Below are positions 7,871 to 19,901 of a stretch of DNA of 37,643 nt, one piece after another; position 1 is the first letter of the stretch, and every line of letters starts with the position of its first letter. The notes under the pieces are model-generated. The model was not told the origin of the DNA and ran no database searches. It saw only the letters and a list, made by a program, of their open reading frames with translations. Source of the DNA: Streptomyces sporangiiformans (GTDB lineage: Bacteria > Actinomycetota > Actinomycetes > Streptomycetales > Streptomycetaceae); assembly GCF_005768555.2 (NCBI RefSeq), contig NZ_VCHX02000021.1, positions 1 through 37,643 on the forward strand, written 5' to 3'. Position numbers and translations under genes: made by a program.

Positions 7871-8767
7871 GTGAGATACCGGAAGACTCTGCCCTGGCTT
7901 GCTGCCGTGGCCGTGGCCTGCTTCGCGACGGCCTGCAGCAGCACGTCCGGCACCGAGCCGGCCGCCCCGTCGACGACGTCCGCCGCGGCCCGCTCGTCGT
8001 CGGCCTCCGAGGAGCGGAACAAGGCGCTCGTTCTGCGCCTGTACTCGGAGGCGTTCAACAAGGACAAGACCGACGTGGTGAAGGAACTCGTCGCGGCCGA
8101 CTACGTGCAGCACGACAAGTCGGTCCCCGGCGGGGCCGACGGGCAGATCAAGCAGTTCAAGGACGTCAAGGCGAAGATTCCCGGCGCGGTGGCGACCGTC
8201 AAGCACGTGGCCGCCGACGGTGACCTGGTGGCCGTGCACTGGCACGCGTCGGCCACCCCGAAGAACGAGGCAACGGGCCAGGCCAAGGCCGACCTGTTCC
8301 GGGTCGACAACGGCAAGCTGGTCGAGCACTGGGGCATCACGCAGACCGTGCCGGCGAAGACGGCCAGCGGGAACTCGCTGTTCAGCGATGTGTACCGGTA
8401 CCCGAACGGGGAACCGACCCTGTCCGAGGAACAGGAGGAGAAGAACCGGAAGTTCGCGGTCGACGCGTATCGCAAGCTCTCCGACGGAGACGCGACCGTG
8501 ATCGACAAGAGCTGGGATCCGCGGTACTACCAGCACAACCCGGCGGCCGCGAGCGGAACGGCTCCGCTGAAGCAGTTCTTCCAGCAGAACACGCAGGGCG
8601 CCCCCTCGCCCAGCAGTACCGGAGGCGGCGGGACCCGGTTCGGCAACACCCTCGCCGACGAAGACCTGGTGTGGGTCTTCAGCTCCGACTACGTCGTCGT
8701 GGACCTCTTCCGCGTGGTCGACGGAAAGATCATCGAGCACTGGGACGTCGTCGCCGACGGGCAGTAG
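7871..8767 (+). CDS. Lipoprotein with two SnoaL-like domains
   Basis: 298 residues, starting at GTG 7871, six bases after GGAG. The signal peptide ends in a lipobox-like FATAC with Cys22, so the protein is probably lipid-anchored on the outside of the membrane. Two copies of an NTF2/SnoaL-like alpha+beta barrel follow: about 48-165 (LVLRLYSEAFN, DYVQHDKSVPGG, DLFRVDNGKLVEHW) and 185-298 (FAVDAYRKLSDG, RYYQHNPAAASG, DLFRVVDGKIIEHWD). The repeated QHxP and FRVxxGKxxEHWD blocks show an internal duplication. Such domains bind small hydrophobic ligands or act as isomerases or cyclases, but no specific reaction can be assigned. It converges on the GH62 gene, with a shared terminator between them. 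Confidence 0.85.
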   Translation: MRYRKTLPWLAAVAVACFATACSSTSGTEPAAPSTTSAAARSSSASEERNKALVLRLYSEAFNKDKTDVVKELVAADYVQHDKSVPGGADGQIKQFKDVKAKIPGAVATVKHVAADGDLVAVHWHASATPKNEATGQAKADLFRVDNGKLVEHWGITQTVPAKTASGNSLFSDVYRYPNGEPTLSEEQEEKNRKFAVDAYRKLSDGDATVIDKSWDPRYYQHNPAAASGTAPLKQFFQQNTQGAPSPSSTGGGGTRFGNTLADEDLVWVFSSDYVVVDLFRVVDGKIIEHWDVVADGQ

Positions 8768-8800
8768 CCCGGTCCGCAGGGCTGAACGGCAAGCGCCGAC

Positions 8801-8831
8801 GGAACCCCAGCCGCCGTGCGGCTGGGGTTCC
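8801..8831. terminator. Bidirectional terminator
   Basis: A perfect 13-bp stem, GGAACCCCAGCCG with its complement, around loop CCGTG, lies between the converging SnoaL-like lipoprotein and GH62 genes. Confidence 0.85.
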
Positions 8832-8839
8832 GCTACGGG

Positions 8840-11531
<2,692 letters not shown>

Positions 11532-11810
11532 GCTCTCTCCCCTGGTGGTTCTGGTCGCATCGCACGGTTCCCACAGGTCATGCGCCCCTCTGTGAGATGG
11601 CCGGAAGGCACGGCAGGTTCTTTCCGCAACGCCGATCCGGGCCTGGCGGCGGCTGGAATGACGCAGATCGGAGGAGGTGCCCTGAAAAGAAGTTCCCGGC
11701 GCGCGGCAACCTGTGCGGAGCCTGTGACGACAAGGAAGCGGATCCGGCCAGTTCCGGTGCCCGGATTCGCTTTTCCTCTGGTGAACGGCAGGCAAGGAGA
11801 ACGCCTCCCC

Positions 11811-14465
11811 ATGAACAACCCCACGAACGGCGGGCGCCGCGGGCGTCACCGCCGTCGCTGGACCGCCACCGCTGTGCTGCTGGGCGTGCCCGCCGCGATC
11901 GTGCCGTATCTCCTGTTCGCGCAGGAGGACTCGCAGGCCGCGACGGTCGACGGCGACGCCTATTACCGGCTGGTTTCCGTGCGCAGCGGCAAGGTGCTGG
12001 ACGTCAACGGCTTCTCTACGGCCGACGGCACCCGTATCCAGCAGTGGACCGACCAGAACACCGCCAACCAGCAGTGGAAGCTGAAGTCCAAGGGCGACGG
12101 CTACTACGAGCTGGTGAACCGCAACAGCGGCAAAGTGCTGGGCATAGCAGGCAATTCGACCGCCCAGGGGGCCGCCGCCGAGCAGCAGACCGACACTTCC
12201 GCCACCTCACAGGAGTGGCGGATCGACGATGTGAGCGGTTCCGACGCCGTCGCCCTCACCTCCCGCAGGAGCGGCCAGGTCCTGGACGTCTCCGGGGGCT
12301 CCACGGCCCAAGGCGCGGCAGTCGTCCAGTACCCGAGCCGGGGCAGCACCAACCAGCAGTGGAAGCTGGTGAAGACGGCTGAGACGCAGACGTCCGGGAC
12401 CGGCGGGGCGCAGACCGCGGCCGCGGCCGGACCGTATGTGTGGAAGAACGCCCAGGTGGTGGGCGGCGGTTACGTCACCGGGCTGGTGTTCAACCAGAAG
12501 GAGAAGGGCCTGCTGTACGCGCGCACCGACATGGGCGGCGCCTACCGCTGGGACACCGGGGCCGAGCAGTGGATCCCGCTGACCGACTGGCTGGGTGAGA
12601 AGGACTGGAACCTGCTGGGCATCGACTCGCTGGCCACCGACCCCGTCGACCCCAAGCGGCTCTACCTCGGGGCCGGCACCTACACCAACGACTGGGCGGG
12701 CAACGGCGCGATCCTGCGCTCCACCGACCGGGGCCGCACCTTCAAGCGCACCGATCTGCCGTTCAAGCTGGGCGGCAACGAGGACGGCCGCGGGGCGGGC
12801 GAACGGCTGGTGGTCGACCCCGCGAACCACGCAACCCTGCTGCTGGGCACCCGCAAGAACGGCCTGTGGCGCAGCACCGACTACGGCGTGACATGGCGTC
12901 AGGTCCCCTCGTTCCCCGTCAAGGACGGGGCGGGCAGCGGCGCGGGCATCTCCTTCGTGACGTACGGCCCGGCCGGCAGCAAGACGATCTACGTCGGCGT
13001 CAACGACAGGTCCACCTCCCTGTACCGCTCCACCGACGGCGGCAGCACCTGGCAGGCCGTCTCCGGGCAGCCCACCGGCCAGCTGCCGCAGCACGGCGTG
13101 CTCTCCGGTGACGGCTCGCTGTACCTGACGTACACCAACGCCCTCGGACCCAACGGTGTGACGGCGGGCTCGGTGTGGAAGTACACGCCGAACCGCGGGG
13201 CGTGGAAGAACATCTCCCCGTCCCAGGGCAGCTACGGGTTCTCCGGTCTGGCCGTCGACCCGCGCAAGCCCTCCACGGTGATGGTCACCACCCTCGGCCG
13301 CTGGTGGCCCGAGGACGAGATCTACCGCAGCACCGACGGCGGCACGACCTGGAAGGCACTGGCCGACAAGTCGGTACGGGACGCCTCCGCCGCTCCTTAC
13401 GTCGGCACCCACACCGGGCACTGGATGACCGCCCTGGCCATCGATCCCTTCAACTCCGGGCACGTGCTGTACGGCACCGGCAACGGCATCCTGCGCAGCA
13501 AGGACGCGAACGCCTCCGACAGCGGCGGCACCAGCCACTGGCACATGGGTGCCCGAGGGCTGGAGGAGACCGCGCTGCTGGACGCGATCGCCCCGCCCGG
13601 CGGCGCCACCGTCATCACCTCCATGGGCGACCAGGGCGGCTTCCGGCACGACTCCCTGACCAAGGTGCCCTCCGGGCGGCTGAAGAACCCGATGATGACC
13701 AACAGCACCGACATCGACTTCGCCCAGTCCAAGCCCTCGATGATGGTCCGCGTCGGCCGGGGCGGCGCGCAGGACGGTGCCTACTCCACCGACGGCGGCC
13801 TCAGCTGGAACGGCTTCAAGGCAGAGCCGGTGGCCGAAGCCCAGGACGGCCATGTCGCGCTCGCGGCGGACGGCTCCACCATCGTCTGGACCCAGGCCGG
13901 TCAGGCCCCGTACCGCTCGACCGACAAGGGCGCGAGCTGGTCGAGGGTCGGCGGTCTGGGCACCGGCGCCGTGGTCGTCGCCGACCGCTCCTCGGCCAGG
14001 ACCTTCTACTCCCTGTCCGGCGGCACGCTCTACGCCAGCACCGACGGCGGCGCGACCTTCACCGCCCGCGCCGGCAACCTGCCCACCGACGGCCGGCTCA
14101 AGGCCGTCCCCGGCATCGCCGGGGACCTGTGGATCTCCGGCTACGGCAAGGGACTGCTGCACTCCACCGACGGCGGCCGCACCTTCACCACGCTCAGGTC
14201 GGTGCAGTCCGCCTCCGCCCTCGGCTTCGGCAAGGCCAAGCCGGGCACCAGCTACCAGGCCCTATACCTGATCGGCACTGTCAAGGACGTCACCGGAGTC
14301 TTCCGCTCCACCGACAAGGGCGCCACCTGGCTCCGCGTCAACGACAAGGCCCACCAGTGGGGCGCCATCGGCGGCGTCGGCGTCATCACCGGCGACCCCG
14401 ACACCTACGGCCGCGTCTACGTCGGCACCAACGGACGCGGCCTCCAGTACGGCGACCCGTCCTGA
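11811..14465 (+). CDS. Secreted GH74 xyloglucanase with N-terminal CBM13
   Basis: 884 residues from ATG 11811; AAGGAG lies 11 bases upstream. An Arg-rich N-terminus and signal helix (about 16-44) are followed by a ricin-type trefoil (46-187) with three (Q)QW repeats and RSGKVLDVNG blocks, a Thr/Gly linker, and the twin seven-bladed propeller of GH74 (about 205-884). GH74 signatures include YARTDMGGAYRW (236-247) and nine Asp-box repeats of the form SxDxGxxW/F. Family members are inverting endo- or exo-beta-1,4-glucanases acting on xyloglucan. GH74 enzymes more often carry CBM2 or similar modules; a leading CBM13 matches the GH62 neighbour, suggesting that the two were acquired or evolved together. 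Confidence 0.93.
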   Translation: MNNPTNGGRRGRHRRRWTATAVLLGVPAAIVPYLLFAQEDSQAATVDGDAYYRLVSVRSGKVLDVNGFSTADGTRIQQWTDQNTANQQWKLKSKGDGYYELVNRNSGKVLGIAGNSTAQGAAAEQQTDTSATSQEWRIDDVSGSDAVALTSRRSGQVLDVSGGSTAQGAAVVQYPSRGSTNQQWKLVKTAETQTSGTGGAQTAAAAGPYVWKNAQVVGGGYVTGLVFNQKEKGLLYARTDMGGAYRWDTGAEQWIPLTDWLGEKDWNLLGIDSLATDPVDPKRLYLGAGTYTNDWAGNGAILRSTDRGRTFKRTDLPFKLGGNEDGRGAGERLVVDPANHATLLLGTRKNGLWRSTDYGVTWRQVPSFPVKDGAGSGAGISFVTYGPAGSKTIYVGVNDRSTSLYRSTDGGSTWQAVSGQPTGQLPQHGVLSGDGSLYLTYTNALGPNGVTAGSVWKYTPNRGAWKNISPSQGSYGFSGLAVDPRKPSTVMVTTLGRWWPEDEIYRSTDGGTTWKALADKSVRDASAAPYVGTHTGHWMTALAIDPFNSGHVLYGTGNGILRSKDANASDSGGTSHWHMGARGLEETALLDAIAPPGGATVITSMGDQGGFRHDSLTKVPSGRLKNPMMTNSTDIDFAQSKPSMMVRVGRGGAQDGAYSTDGGLSWNGFKAEPVAEAQDGHVALAADGSTIVWTQAGQAPYRSTDKGASWSRVGGLGTGAVVVADRSSARTFYSLSGGTLYASTDGGATFTARAGNLPTDGRLKAVPGIAGDLWISGYGKGLLHSTDGGRTFTTLRSVQSASALGFGKAKPGTSYQALYLIGTVKDVTGVFRSTDKGATWLRVNDKAHQWGAIGGVGVITGDPDTYGRVYVGTNGRGLQYGDPS

Positions 14466-14478
14466 CCCACACACCGGA

Positions 14479-14512
14479 GCGGGGCCGCAGCCACAACGGC
14501 CGGCGGCCCCGC
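14479..14512. terminator. Terminator of the GH74 gene
   Basis: Arms GCGGGGCCGC and GCGGCCCCGC (10 bp, perfect) with a 14-nt loop, 13 bp after the stop codon. Confidence 0.7.
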
Positions 14513-14566
14513 GCTGGGGCTGAGGGACCCTGCGGAGGCGTGGGGCGCGTCACTTCAACCGGGTCG

Positions 14567-14749
14567 CTACGACGACGGCTCTCCCTCACCCTCACCCTGC
14601 GCGGCCTGAAGGTCGGCCAGCAGCTCGGCCTGCCCGGCGAGCACCCCGGACAGGATGGTCCGTGCGACCCGGAGAAGCTCCACGACCTGCGGACTGGTCA
14701 GCGAGTAGTACACGTTCGAACCCTCCTTGCCGTTCCCTCCCCGACACAA
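14567..14749 (-). pseudogene. ArsR-family regulator, C-terminal fragment
   Basis: About 60 residues: the wing and last helices of an ArsR/SmtB repressor (EGSNVYYSLTSPQVVELLRV, then ARTILSGVLAGQAELLADLQ) ending at TAG 14567-14569. The DNA-recognition helix and the start are missing and upstream sequence is unrelated. It is a remnant. Confidence 0.65.
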
Positions 14750-14912
14750 CGGCACGTCCCCACCGGTCGGAGCTCGGCGCGTCGCATCCACCCGCTCGTC
14801 AAGAACATGCGCCCCATCCTCGCCTGCGGCACCGGGCGCTCCTAACCCGGATGCGAGGAACCAAGCCGCTCGAATCCCGCCACCGGGGAGGACGCCTGCA
14901 CCAAGGTGTCGG

Positions 14913-15101
14913 TCAGACCTTCTTCACCACGGTGGACTTGAGCTGCACGGCGCCGAACCCGTCGACCTTGCAGTCGATGTCGTGGCCGTCCACGCCGTCG
15001 ACCAGGCGGATGTTGCGCACCTTGGTGCCCGCCTTGATCCGGCTCGGGCTGCCCTTGACCTTCAGGGTCTTGATGACCGTGGCGGTGTCACCGTCGGCGA
15101 G
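14913..15101 (-). pseudogene. PhnA/YjdM-family protein, C-terminal fragment
   Basis: About 62 residues, [20 protein letters not shown] followed by [20 protein letters not shown] and [14 protein letters not shown], match the C-terminal domain of the PhnA (alkylphosphonate-utilisation, YjdM) family. The N-terminal zinc ribbon is missing, and an in-frame TAG immediately precedes the match. The break abuts the 3' end of the sugar dehydrogenase gene. Confidence 0.7.
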
Positions 15102-15139
15102 CTACTCGCTGCTCGGCGGCTTCTTCCCATGGGAAGTCG

Positions 15140-16276
15140 TTACGCCGGGTCGATGCGGGAGACGCTGCCACCCAGGTCAAGCACGTACAGCTCGCCATTG
15201 CCTCCCTGCACGAACGAGACGACCTGGCCGCCGTCGACTCCGAGGTTGCTCACGCCGGTCACCTCGCCGTTCTCCAACTGCAGAGCGCGGACGGTGCCAT
15301 CGCAGAAGTCGGCGAACACGTACTGACCCTTGAGGTCCGGGATAGCCTCGCCTCGGTAGACGTATCCGCCGGTCACCGAGCAGCCAGGCCCGTTGCGGTC
15401 GTACTCATGGATCGGCGGTACGTGGTTCGCGGGCTCCGTGCCGCCCCGGAAGGGATGGTTGCCCTCCATCTGGGACCAGCCGTAGTTCTCGCCGCCCTTG
15501 CTGGTTGCCGGGGCCCAGTCGATCTCCTCCCAGGCGCTCTGGCCGACGTCCCCGATCAGCAGGTCGCCCGTGCCTGCGTCGAAGGAGAACCGCCACGGAT
15601 TGCGCAACCCGTACGCCCAGATCTCGTCCTTCGCGTTCGGGTCGTCCACGAACGGGTTGCCCGGCGGGATCGCGTACGGCTTGCCGCCGCTCGGGTCGAT
15701 CCGCAGTAGCTTGCCGAGCAGCGTGTCGAGGTTCTGCCCGTTGCCGTGCGGGTCGCCTCCTGAGCCGCCGTCACCGAACGCGATGTAGAGGTAGCCGTCG
15801 GGGCCGAACGTGATGTCGCCGCCGTTGTGGTTCGCGTAGGGCTGTGTCTGGGTGAGGACAGTTCGCCGGGTGTCCGGCTGGATCTTGCCGTCCCGCACCG
15901 CGAACTCGTCCACGGTGCTGGTGCCTTCGAGGTTCGTGAACGAGATGTAGAAGTGCGCGAACTCCTTGTCGAACGCGAGGCCCAGCAGGCCGCGTTCGCC
16001 GTTGGTGGTGGTCTCCCTGGATATGTCGAGGACGGGCTCGCCGAGCCCCTCATCGTCCAAGACCCTTACCTTGCCCGCGCGTTCGGCTATCCAGACCGAG
16101 CCACCGGGACCGGCGGCCCCGGCGGTTGGATTCTGGGCCGTGGCCACTTTCTTGAGCACGACCTTCGCTGCCTGCCGTGGGGCACTGAGCTCGTCGGCAG
16201 ACGCCGTGGTCAAAGCGAGGGAAGCGACGAGGCAGAGGGTGCCGATGATCGCCGAGCTTCTGGTGCGAACTTTCAC
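15140..16276 (-). CDS. Secreted PQQ-dependent-type sugar dehydrogenase
   Basis: 378 residues from GTG 16276, with an excellent AGGAGGA five bases upstream. A Sec signal (1-27) precedes a six-bladed propeller of the glucose/sorbosone dehydrogenase family (PF07995): GPGGSVWIAERAGKVRVL, GERGLLGLAFDKEF, YANHNGGDITFGPDGYLYIA with the conserved His150, then GDGGSGGDPHGNGQN, LRIDP and YGLRNPWRFSFD. This set matches soluble aldose sugar dehydrogenases of the YliI type, which oxidise sugars with PQQ outside the membrane. Streptomyces PQQ supply is not evident here, so cofactor use is inferred from the family. It might oxidise sugars released by the neighbouring glycosidases. Confidence 0.9.
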   Translation of the reverse strand: MKVRTRSSAIIGTLCLVASLALTTASADELSAPRQAAKVVLKKVATAQNPTAGAAGPGGSVWIAERAGKVRVLDDEGLGEPVLDISRETTTNGERGLLGLAFDKEFAHFYISFTNLEGTSTVDEFAVRDGKIQPDTRRTVLTQTQPYANHNGGDITFGPDGYLYIAFGDGGSGGDPHGNGQNLDTLLGKLLRIDPSGGKPYAIPPGNPFVDDPNAKDEIWAYGLRNPWRFSFDAGTGDLLIGDVGQSAWEEIDWAPATSKGGENYGWSQMEGNHPFRGGTEPANHVPPIHEYDRNGPGCSVTGGYVYRGEAIPDLKGQYVFADFCDGTVRALQLENGEVTGVSNLGVDGGQVVSFVQGGNGELYVLDLGGSVSRIDPA

Positions 16277-16660
16277 CGTGATCCTCCTAGAGGCGGCGAA
16301 CGGGGGAGGTCACCCGGCTGCCAGGGGCAGAGATAGGTGGGTGTCGTCCACGCCGGCACGCAAACCTGGGGGGTGGGGGATGGTGGTGCGCTACTGGCCA
16401 CAGGTGAGGCTACCGGGACAGGGGTTGTTGAAATAGACCACACTCCGCCACCCATTTACCCCCGCTCCGCTTTCCGTCGCGCCCTCCGCCTCCCCGTTCC
16501 CCGGCACTCCGGCTCGTACGACGCCTGGGTGGTGACAACAACGCCGAAGCACCTGTGCAGCCGGCACGAGGATCGAGGCACTCCTGCCACAAGAAGGCGG
16601 CTGGCTGGGCAAGCTACTCGCTCCCTCTCGTGGGACGTCGCCGCTCCCCACCACCCTGCT
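16277..16660. other. Leader region with no gene
   Basis: It contains the promoter region of the leftward sugar dehydrogenase. The rightward frame open through here joins unrelated sequence to the fragment that follows and has no ribosome site, so I do not call it. Confidence 0.4.
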
Positions 16661-16949
16661 GGTTCGGAGGCGTACGCACAGATACTCAACGGCGACCGCA
16701 CCATCGGCTCCCTCGGCATCTGGGTGCACGTCTCCGCCCCGCTCGGCCACCAGGGCCACGCCATGCGCTGGACCCTGGAGATCCGCGCCGCCAAACCGGT
16801 ACGGATCCATCCGGGCATGATCTACGGCAAACCCGTCGTCCTCACCGCCTACGGCACACCGGCCGGCTATCAGCAGCGGCCCGCCAAGTACACGGCGACG
16901 GACGGCATCGACATCTCCCGACTCACGAAGAGCTTCTCGGAGGAGTCCT
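16661..16949 (+). pseudogene. dCTP deaminase-like protein, C-terminal fragment
   Basis: About 95 residues of a Dcd/dUTPase-like jelly-roll: GSEAYAQILNGDRTIGSLGI, LGHQGHAMRWTLEIRAAKPV, IHPGMIYGKPVVLT and KYTATDGIDISRL. The pattern H/YPGMxxGK and the final YxxxDGIDISRL are typical of the family end. The N-terminal half is missing, and the frame runs past the position where relatives stop. It overlaps the ribosome site of the next fragment, so the two were once translationally coupled. Confidence 0.65.
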
Positions 16950-17222
16950 GTGAGCCCCGGTCCGGCCACGGGGCCGATGGCCGCCACTTTCCTGGACCTC
17001 CCCGCCGGAAGCCCTGGCGGCAGTGTCGAGCTCTTCCTCGACTGCTACACCGGAGACCGCCGGCTCATCCCCGCACGCGCCCTCATGCTGGGCCTGTCGG
17101 GTCCCGGACACCGGCTCCCCGCCGGGCTCGACCTCCTGTCCGTGGCCGGGAAGCGCCTTCAGGGCCCCGCCTTCGGCCGCTTCGCGCTGCCATGCGACAG
17201 GATCTCGGTGCCGACCGAGTGA
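16950..17222 (+). pseudogene. Glycosyltransferase-like N-terminal fragment
   Basis: 90 residues from GTG 16950, with GGAGGAG four bases upstream, so the original start is intact. Blocks LDLPAGSPGGSVELFLDCYT, IPARALMLGL and GKRLQGPAFGRF resemble the beginning of actinobacterial GT4-type glycosyltransferases, of which over 300 residues are missing. After GPAFGRF the sequence becomes unrelated. The assignment rests on recollection of the family's start and is moderate at best. Confidence 0.45.
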
Positions 17223-17446
17223 CGGTGGGACACCCCCGCACCACGAGGGATGTCTCCGCTGCAGCCGGACCTTGGTTCAGTAGGTGCCACTTCGCCTTGG
17301 GCCCGGGCCTCGTTGGCGCCGGCACGCTGGGCACCGCGCCGGGCCCAGCGAAGACGACGGCCACGAGGTAGAGGAGGGTCCGCGCTTCCTCCCAGCGCTT
17401 GGTCTTGCCGACGGCGGACTCCGCATGGCGGGCCTTCCCGCAGGCC

Positions 17447-17463
17447 GTGCCCATAGCGTGCCC
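17447..17463 (+). repeat. Paired GTGCCC boxes left of core 3
   Basis: GTGCCCATAGC repeated as GTGCCC at 17447 and 17458 (11-bp period), 107 bp before core 3. AACCACGGTCAACAGCGGTG follows at 17476, as at core 4. Confidence 0.55.
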
Positions 17464-17570
17464 TTGAGGCCGGAGAACCACGGTCAACAGCGGTGCGAGC
17501 CGATGGCCACGTCGACCCTCGGCAAAGGCATACCCGCTGGTCAGGAACGTCGAGCACGCCAGGCGCCGTC

Positions 17571-17616
17571 GCTTCCCAAGCTGAGAGCGCGAGTTCGATT
17601 CTCGTCACCCGCTCCA
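17571..17616 (+). repeat. att core 3: 3' half of tRNA-Gly(CCC)
   Basis: Identical over 46 bp to core 2, with the anticodon loop TTCCCAA, intact T-arm, CACCCGC acceptor strand and CCA. There is no 5' half. Confidence 0.88.
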
Positions 17617-17623
17617 CGAAGAA

Positions 17624-17646
17624 GGCCCAGGTCACAGACCTGGGCC
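17624..17646. terminator. Terminator hairpin behind core 3
   Basis: Perfect 10-bp stem GGCCCAGGTC/GACCTGGGCC with a 3-nt loop and the tail GTTTTGTTC. It is of the same sequence type as the hairpin behind core 1. Confidence 0.85.
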
Positions 17647-17676
17647 GTTTTGTTCTCCGCAGTGGTCACTCGCCGC

Positions 17677-17693
17677 GTGCCAGATTCGTGCCA
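17677..17693 (+). repeat. Paired GTGCCA boxes right of core 3
   Basis: GTGCCA at 17677 and 17688, 11 bp apart, 61 bp after core 3; the pair right of core 2 is at almost the same distance. Confidence 0.45.
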
Positions 17694-18327
17694 GAACACT
17701 TCTCGGCGGCCGCGCGTGCCCGTCGCAGCAGTTCCCCCACGCCGCGGCCAGGGCTGATGGCCACGAGTTCCTCATGCGTGGCGAGCGATGAAGTCACGGC
17801 CACGAACCTGGGTGACCACCTCGACCGGGGTGTGCGGCCGCCGTGCGGCGGGCCGCCGACTCGGCCGCCGTCGCCGCGAGCGGCCAACCTGAGCCGGCGG
17901 TGGCGAAGCGACAACCGGAGGCCGGATGCCCGCCTCCATCAGGCGCGTCCTGTCTCTTCCATGACCGATTTCCGGGAAGTGACCTGCCGTCCCCTCCAGA
18001 CGCGCCCCCTGTGGTTCTTCGTCGGGCTTGGGGCAGCCGGGGCGGTCTTGGCGCCACAGGGCCGTACCGACGAGCCGCCCGCGAACTTCGCCGACAGCCG
18101 GCCGCTGGAGCTGCGAAGACTCCCGCGCACAACGCGAGCCCCGAGCCTTGACCCGACCTCACCGCACCGCACCGCAGCTGAACCACGAAAGCACAGGTCA
18201 GACAGTGTGATGCCCCCGCAAGCGCCGCCGTCAGAGCCTCGTGGCGGCGGCCGACGCGCCAACGGGGACCACATCCCCTCCAGCTGCCCGTCTCGGCACG
18301 CATCTCGGCTCTGGATGATCGCCCGGT
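17694..18327. other. Stretch without a convincing gene
   Basis: Open frames on both strands lack ribosome sites and family motifs. A leftward frame ending at 17666 (AISPGRGVGELLRRARAAAE at its end) occupies the place where an integrase gene would end next to an attP site, but the similarity is too weak to call it one. Confidence 0.4.
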
Positions 18328-19593
18328 TCAGTGCCACGCTTCCGACAGGCGCCGCGTGACGACCGAGCTGAGAATGCGCACGCCGCGCGTCGAGCCGGGA
18401 TCGATGCCGGTGAGCTCCCGCACCCGGCGGAGGCGATAGTCCAGGGTGCGGCGGTGGACGTTGAGGGCTGCCGCCGTGGCGCCGCGGTGCATGTCGTGGC
18501 GATAGTACGCGTCAAGCGTGACAAGGAGGTCCGGACCGGGCTGCAGGCTCCGGCCCACGGCGTGGAGCCATTCGTCGACGAACGGCGCGTCTGCGACGGC
18601 GAGTTCGACGAACACGTCCGACACGGTGTGCGGCCGCAGCCGAGCGGACGCCCGTCGCAGCGGCGCCGCCCTGCTGATCCGCCGGGCCAGGTCGAGGGCG
18701 TCGGCAACCTCGGACAGCGGTGAGGTGGCGGTGCCGGCGGCGCAGGGACGACCGAGAGCCTGGGCGAAGTCCCGTACGAGATCGGATACGAGGTCGGGTG
18801 CAAGGTCGGGTACGGAGTGCGGCTGTACGGTCTCGGCTGTACTGGGCCCCAAAGACGCCTGGGGTGTGGGGGAAGGCAAGGGAATCAGGGCAATCAGCTC
18901 ACCGCTCCTGCTTTCACTGCCCGGGCACCACGTGATCGGCGCGTGGTGGGTTTTCACCAGCGCCTCGATCTCGCTTTCCAGGTCGCGATCGCCGACGGGA
19001 CGGTCCGGCACCCGGATCACCGTCACTGCGCAGTGCTCGGGCAGTTCCATGCCCAGTGCCGAAGCGAGTTCCGCCGATATGGGGTCTCCGTTCAGCAGCG
19101 ACCTGGCCAGCAGGGCGGCCTGCTCGACGTACGGCAGACGGTGTCGCAGCGCCGTCACGAATCCCTGACTGTAGGCACGGATACCGCGTTCTCCCTGCGG
19201 GGCGAACCAGTTCATCATCCGCATGAGTTCGTCGACGCCGACGCCGCGCTGAGCTTCGGTCGCTTCGTTGATCTCGCGCAGCATGAGTGAGGTGTGCAGT
19301 CGCAGGACCCGCTGCCGTGCATCGAGCGGCATCCCCGCTGCGGCCCGCAACTCGCCGATCGCCGCGATGTAGCCGAGGTCGTCGTCGCTCAATTCGCTGT
19401 TTTCCGGGGACAGTTCGACCGTACGGCGCCGCAGCCACAACGCGTACTCCAGCGTCTCGGCCCGCGCCCGGGAGTTCGTGTCCAGGAACCCGAACTCCGG
19501 AATCTCGCGCGCGTACGCCTCGACCTCCCGGCGCGCGTTGGCCGACGCCTGCCGGGCCAACTCGGCGAAGAAGCTCCCCATGGGCGCGAGCAT
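18328..19593 (-). CDS. PucR/CdaR-family transcriptional regulator
   Basis: 421 residues if started at ATG 19593; ATG 19581 and a GTG at 19653 are alternatives, none with a strong ribosome site. The N-terminal region (FFAELARQASANARREVEAY onward) is helical and resembles the RsbRD-like N-domain found in this family. The C-terminus has the PucR helix-turn-helix: LLVTLDAYYRHDMHRGATAA, LNVHRRTLDYRLRRVRELTG and IDPGSTRGVRILSS. A low-complexity insert, VPDLAPDLVSDLVRDF, sits mid-protein. The gene is divergent from the secreted DUF4394 gene with about 300 bp between starts, so it is the likely regulator of that gene and of itself. The inducer is unknown. Confidence 0.85.
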   Translation of the reverse strand: MLAPMGSFFAELARQASANARREVEAYAREIPEFGFLDTNSRARAETLEYALWLRRRTVELSPENSELSDDDLGYIAAIGELRAAAGMPLDARQRVLRLHTSLMLREINEATEAQRGVGVDELMRMMNWFAPQGERGIRAYSQGFVTALRHRLPYVEQAALLARSLLNGDPISAELASALGMELPEHCAVTVIRVPDRPVGDRDLESEIEALVKTHHAPITWCPGSESRSGELIALIPLPSPTPQASLGPSTAETVQPHSVPDLAPDLVSDLVRDFAQALGRPCAAGTATSPLSEVADALDLARRISRAAPLRRASARLRPHTVSDVFVELAVADAPFVDEWLHAVGRSLQPGPDLLVTLDAYYRHDMHRGATAAALNVHRRTLDYRLRRVRELTGIDPGSTRGVRILSSVVTRRLSEAWH

Positions 19594-19675
19594 GCCATTC
19601 CGGCCGAAGAAGCCGACAGGGGAAATCCGGACGGCATTTATCACTCTGCGCACATCGGAGACGACCGCGTCTGGG

Positions 19676-19692
19676 GCACTTTGTCACAGTGC
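19676..19692. promoter_or_regulatory. Palindrome in the divergent PucR/DUF4394 promoter region
   Basis: GCACT-TTGTCAC-AGTGC, 5-bp perfect arms, lies 83 bp upstream of the PucR-type gene and 210 bp upstream of the DUF4394 gene. It may be the regulator's binding site. Confidence 0.3.
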
Positions 19693-19901
19693 GCAAAATC
19701 CCTGGACCGGGACATTCCCATCGCCTGTTCCACTTGTGGAGACACTGTGAACTGGCCTTAATGGGAACCGCGTACCAGCCCGTGGGGGAACACCACAGCA
19801 ATCATTCCGGCCACCGTTCCGGATCAGCGCGGGAATCGGTACGGGAATCTCTCATCTGCGCGCCACTCAATGGTGCTTGTTCAAACGGGAGGGAAACACC
19901 G

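Noticed and set aside
17666..17914. Possible integrase C-terminus beside core 3
   Set aside because: Position and orientation fit, but no tyrosine-recombinase motif (R-H-R-Y) is visible.
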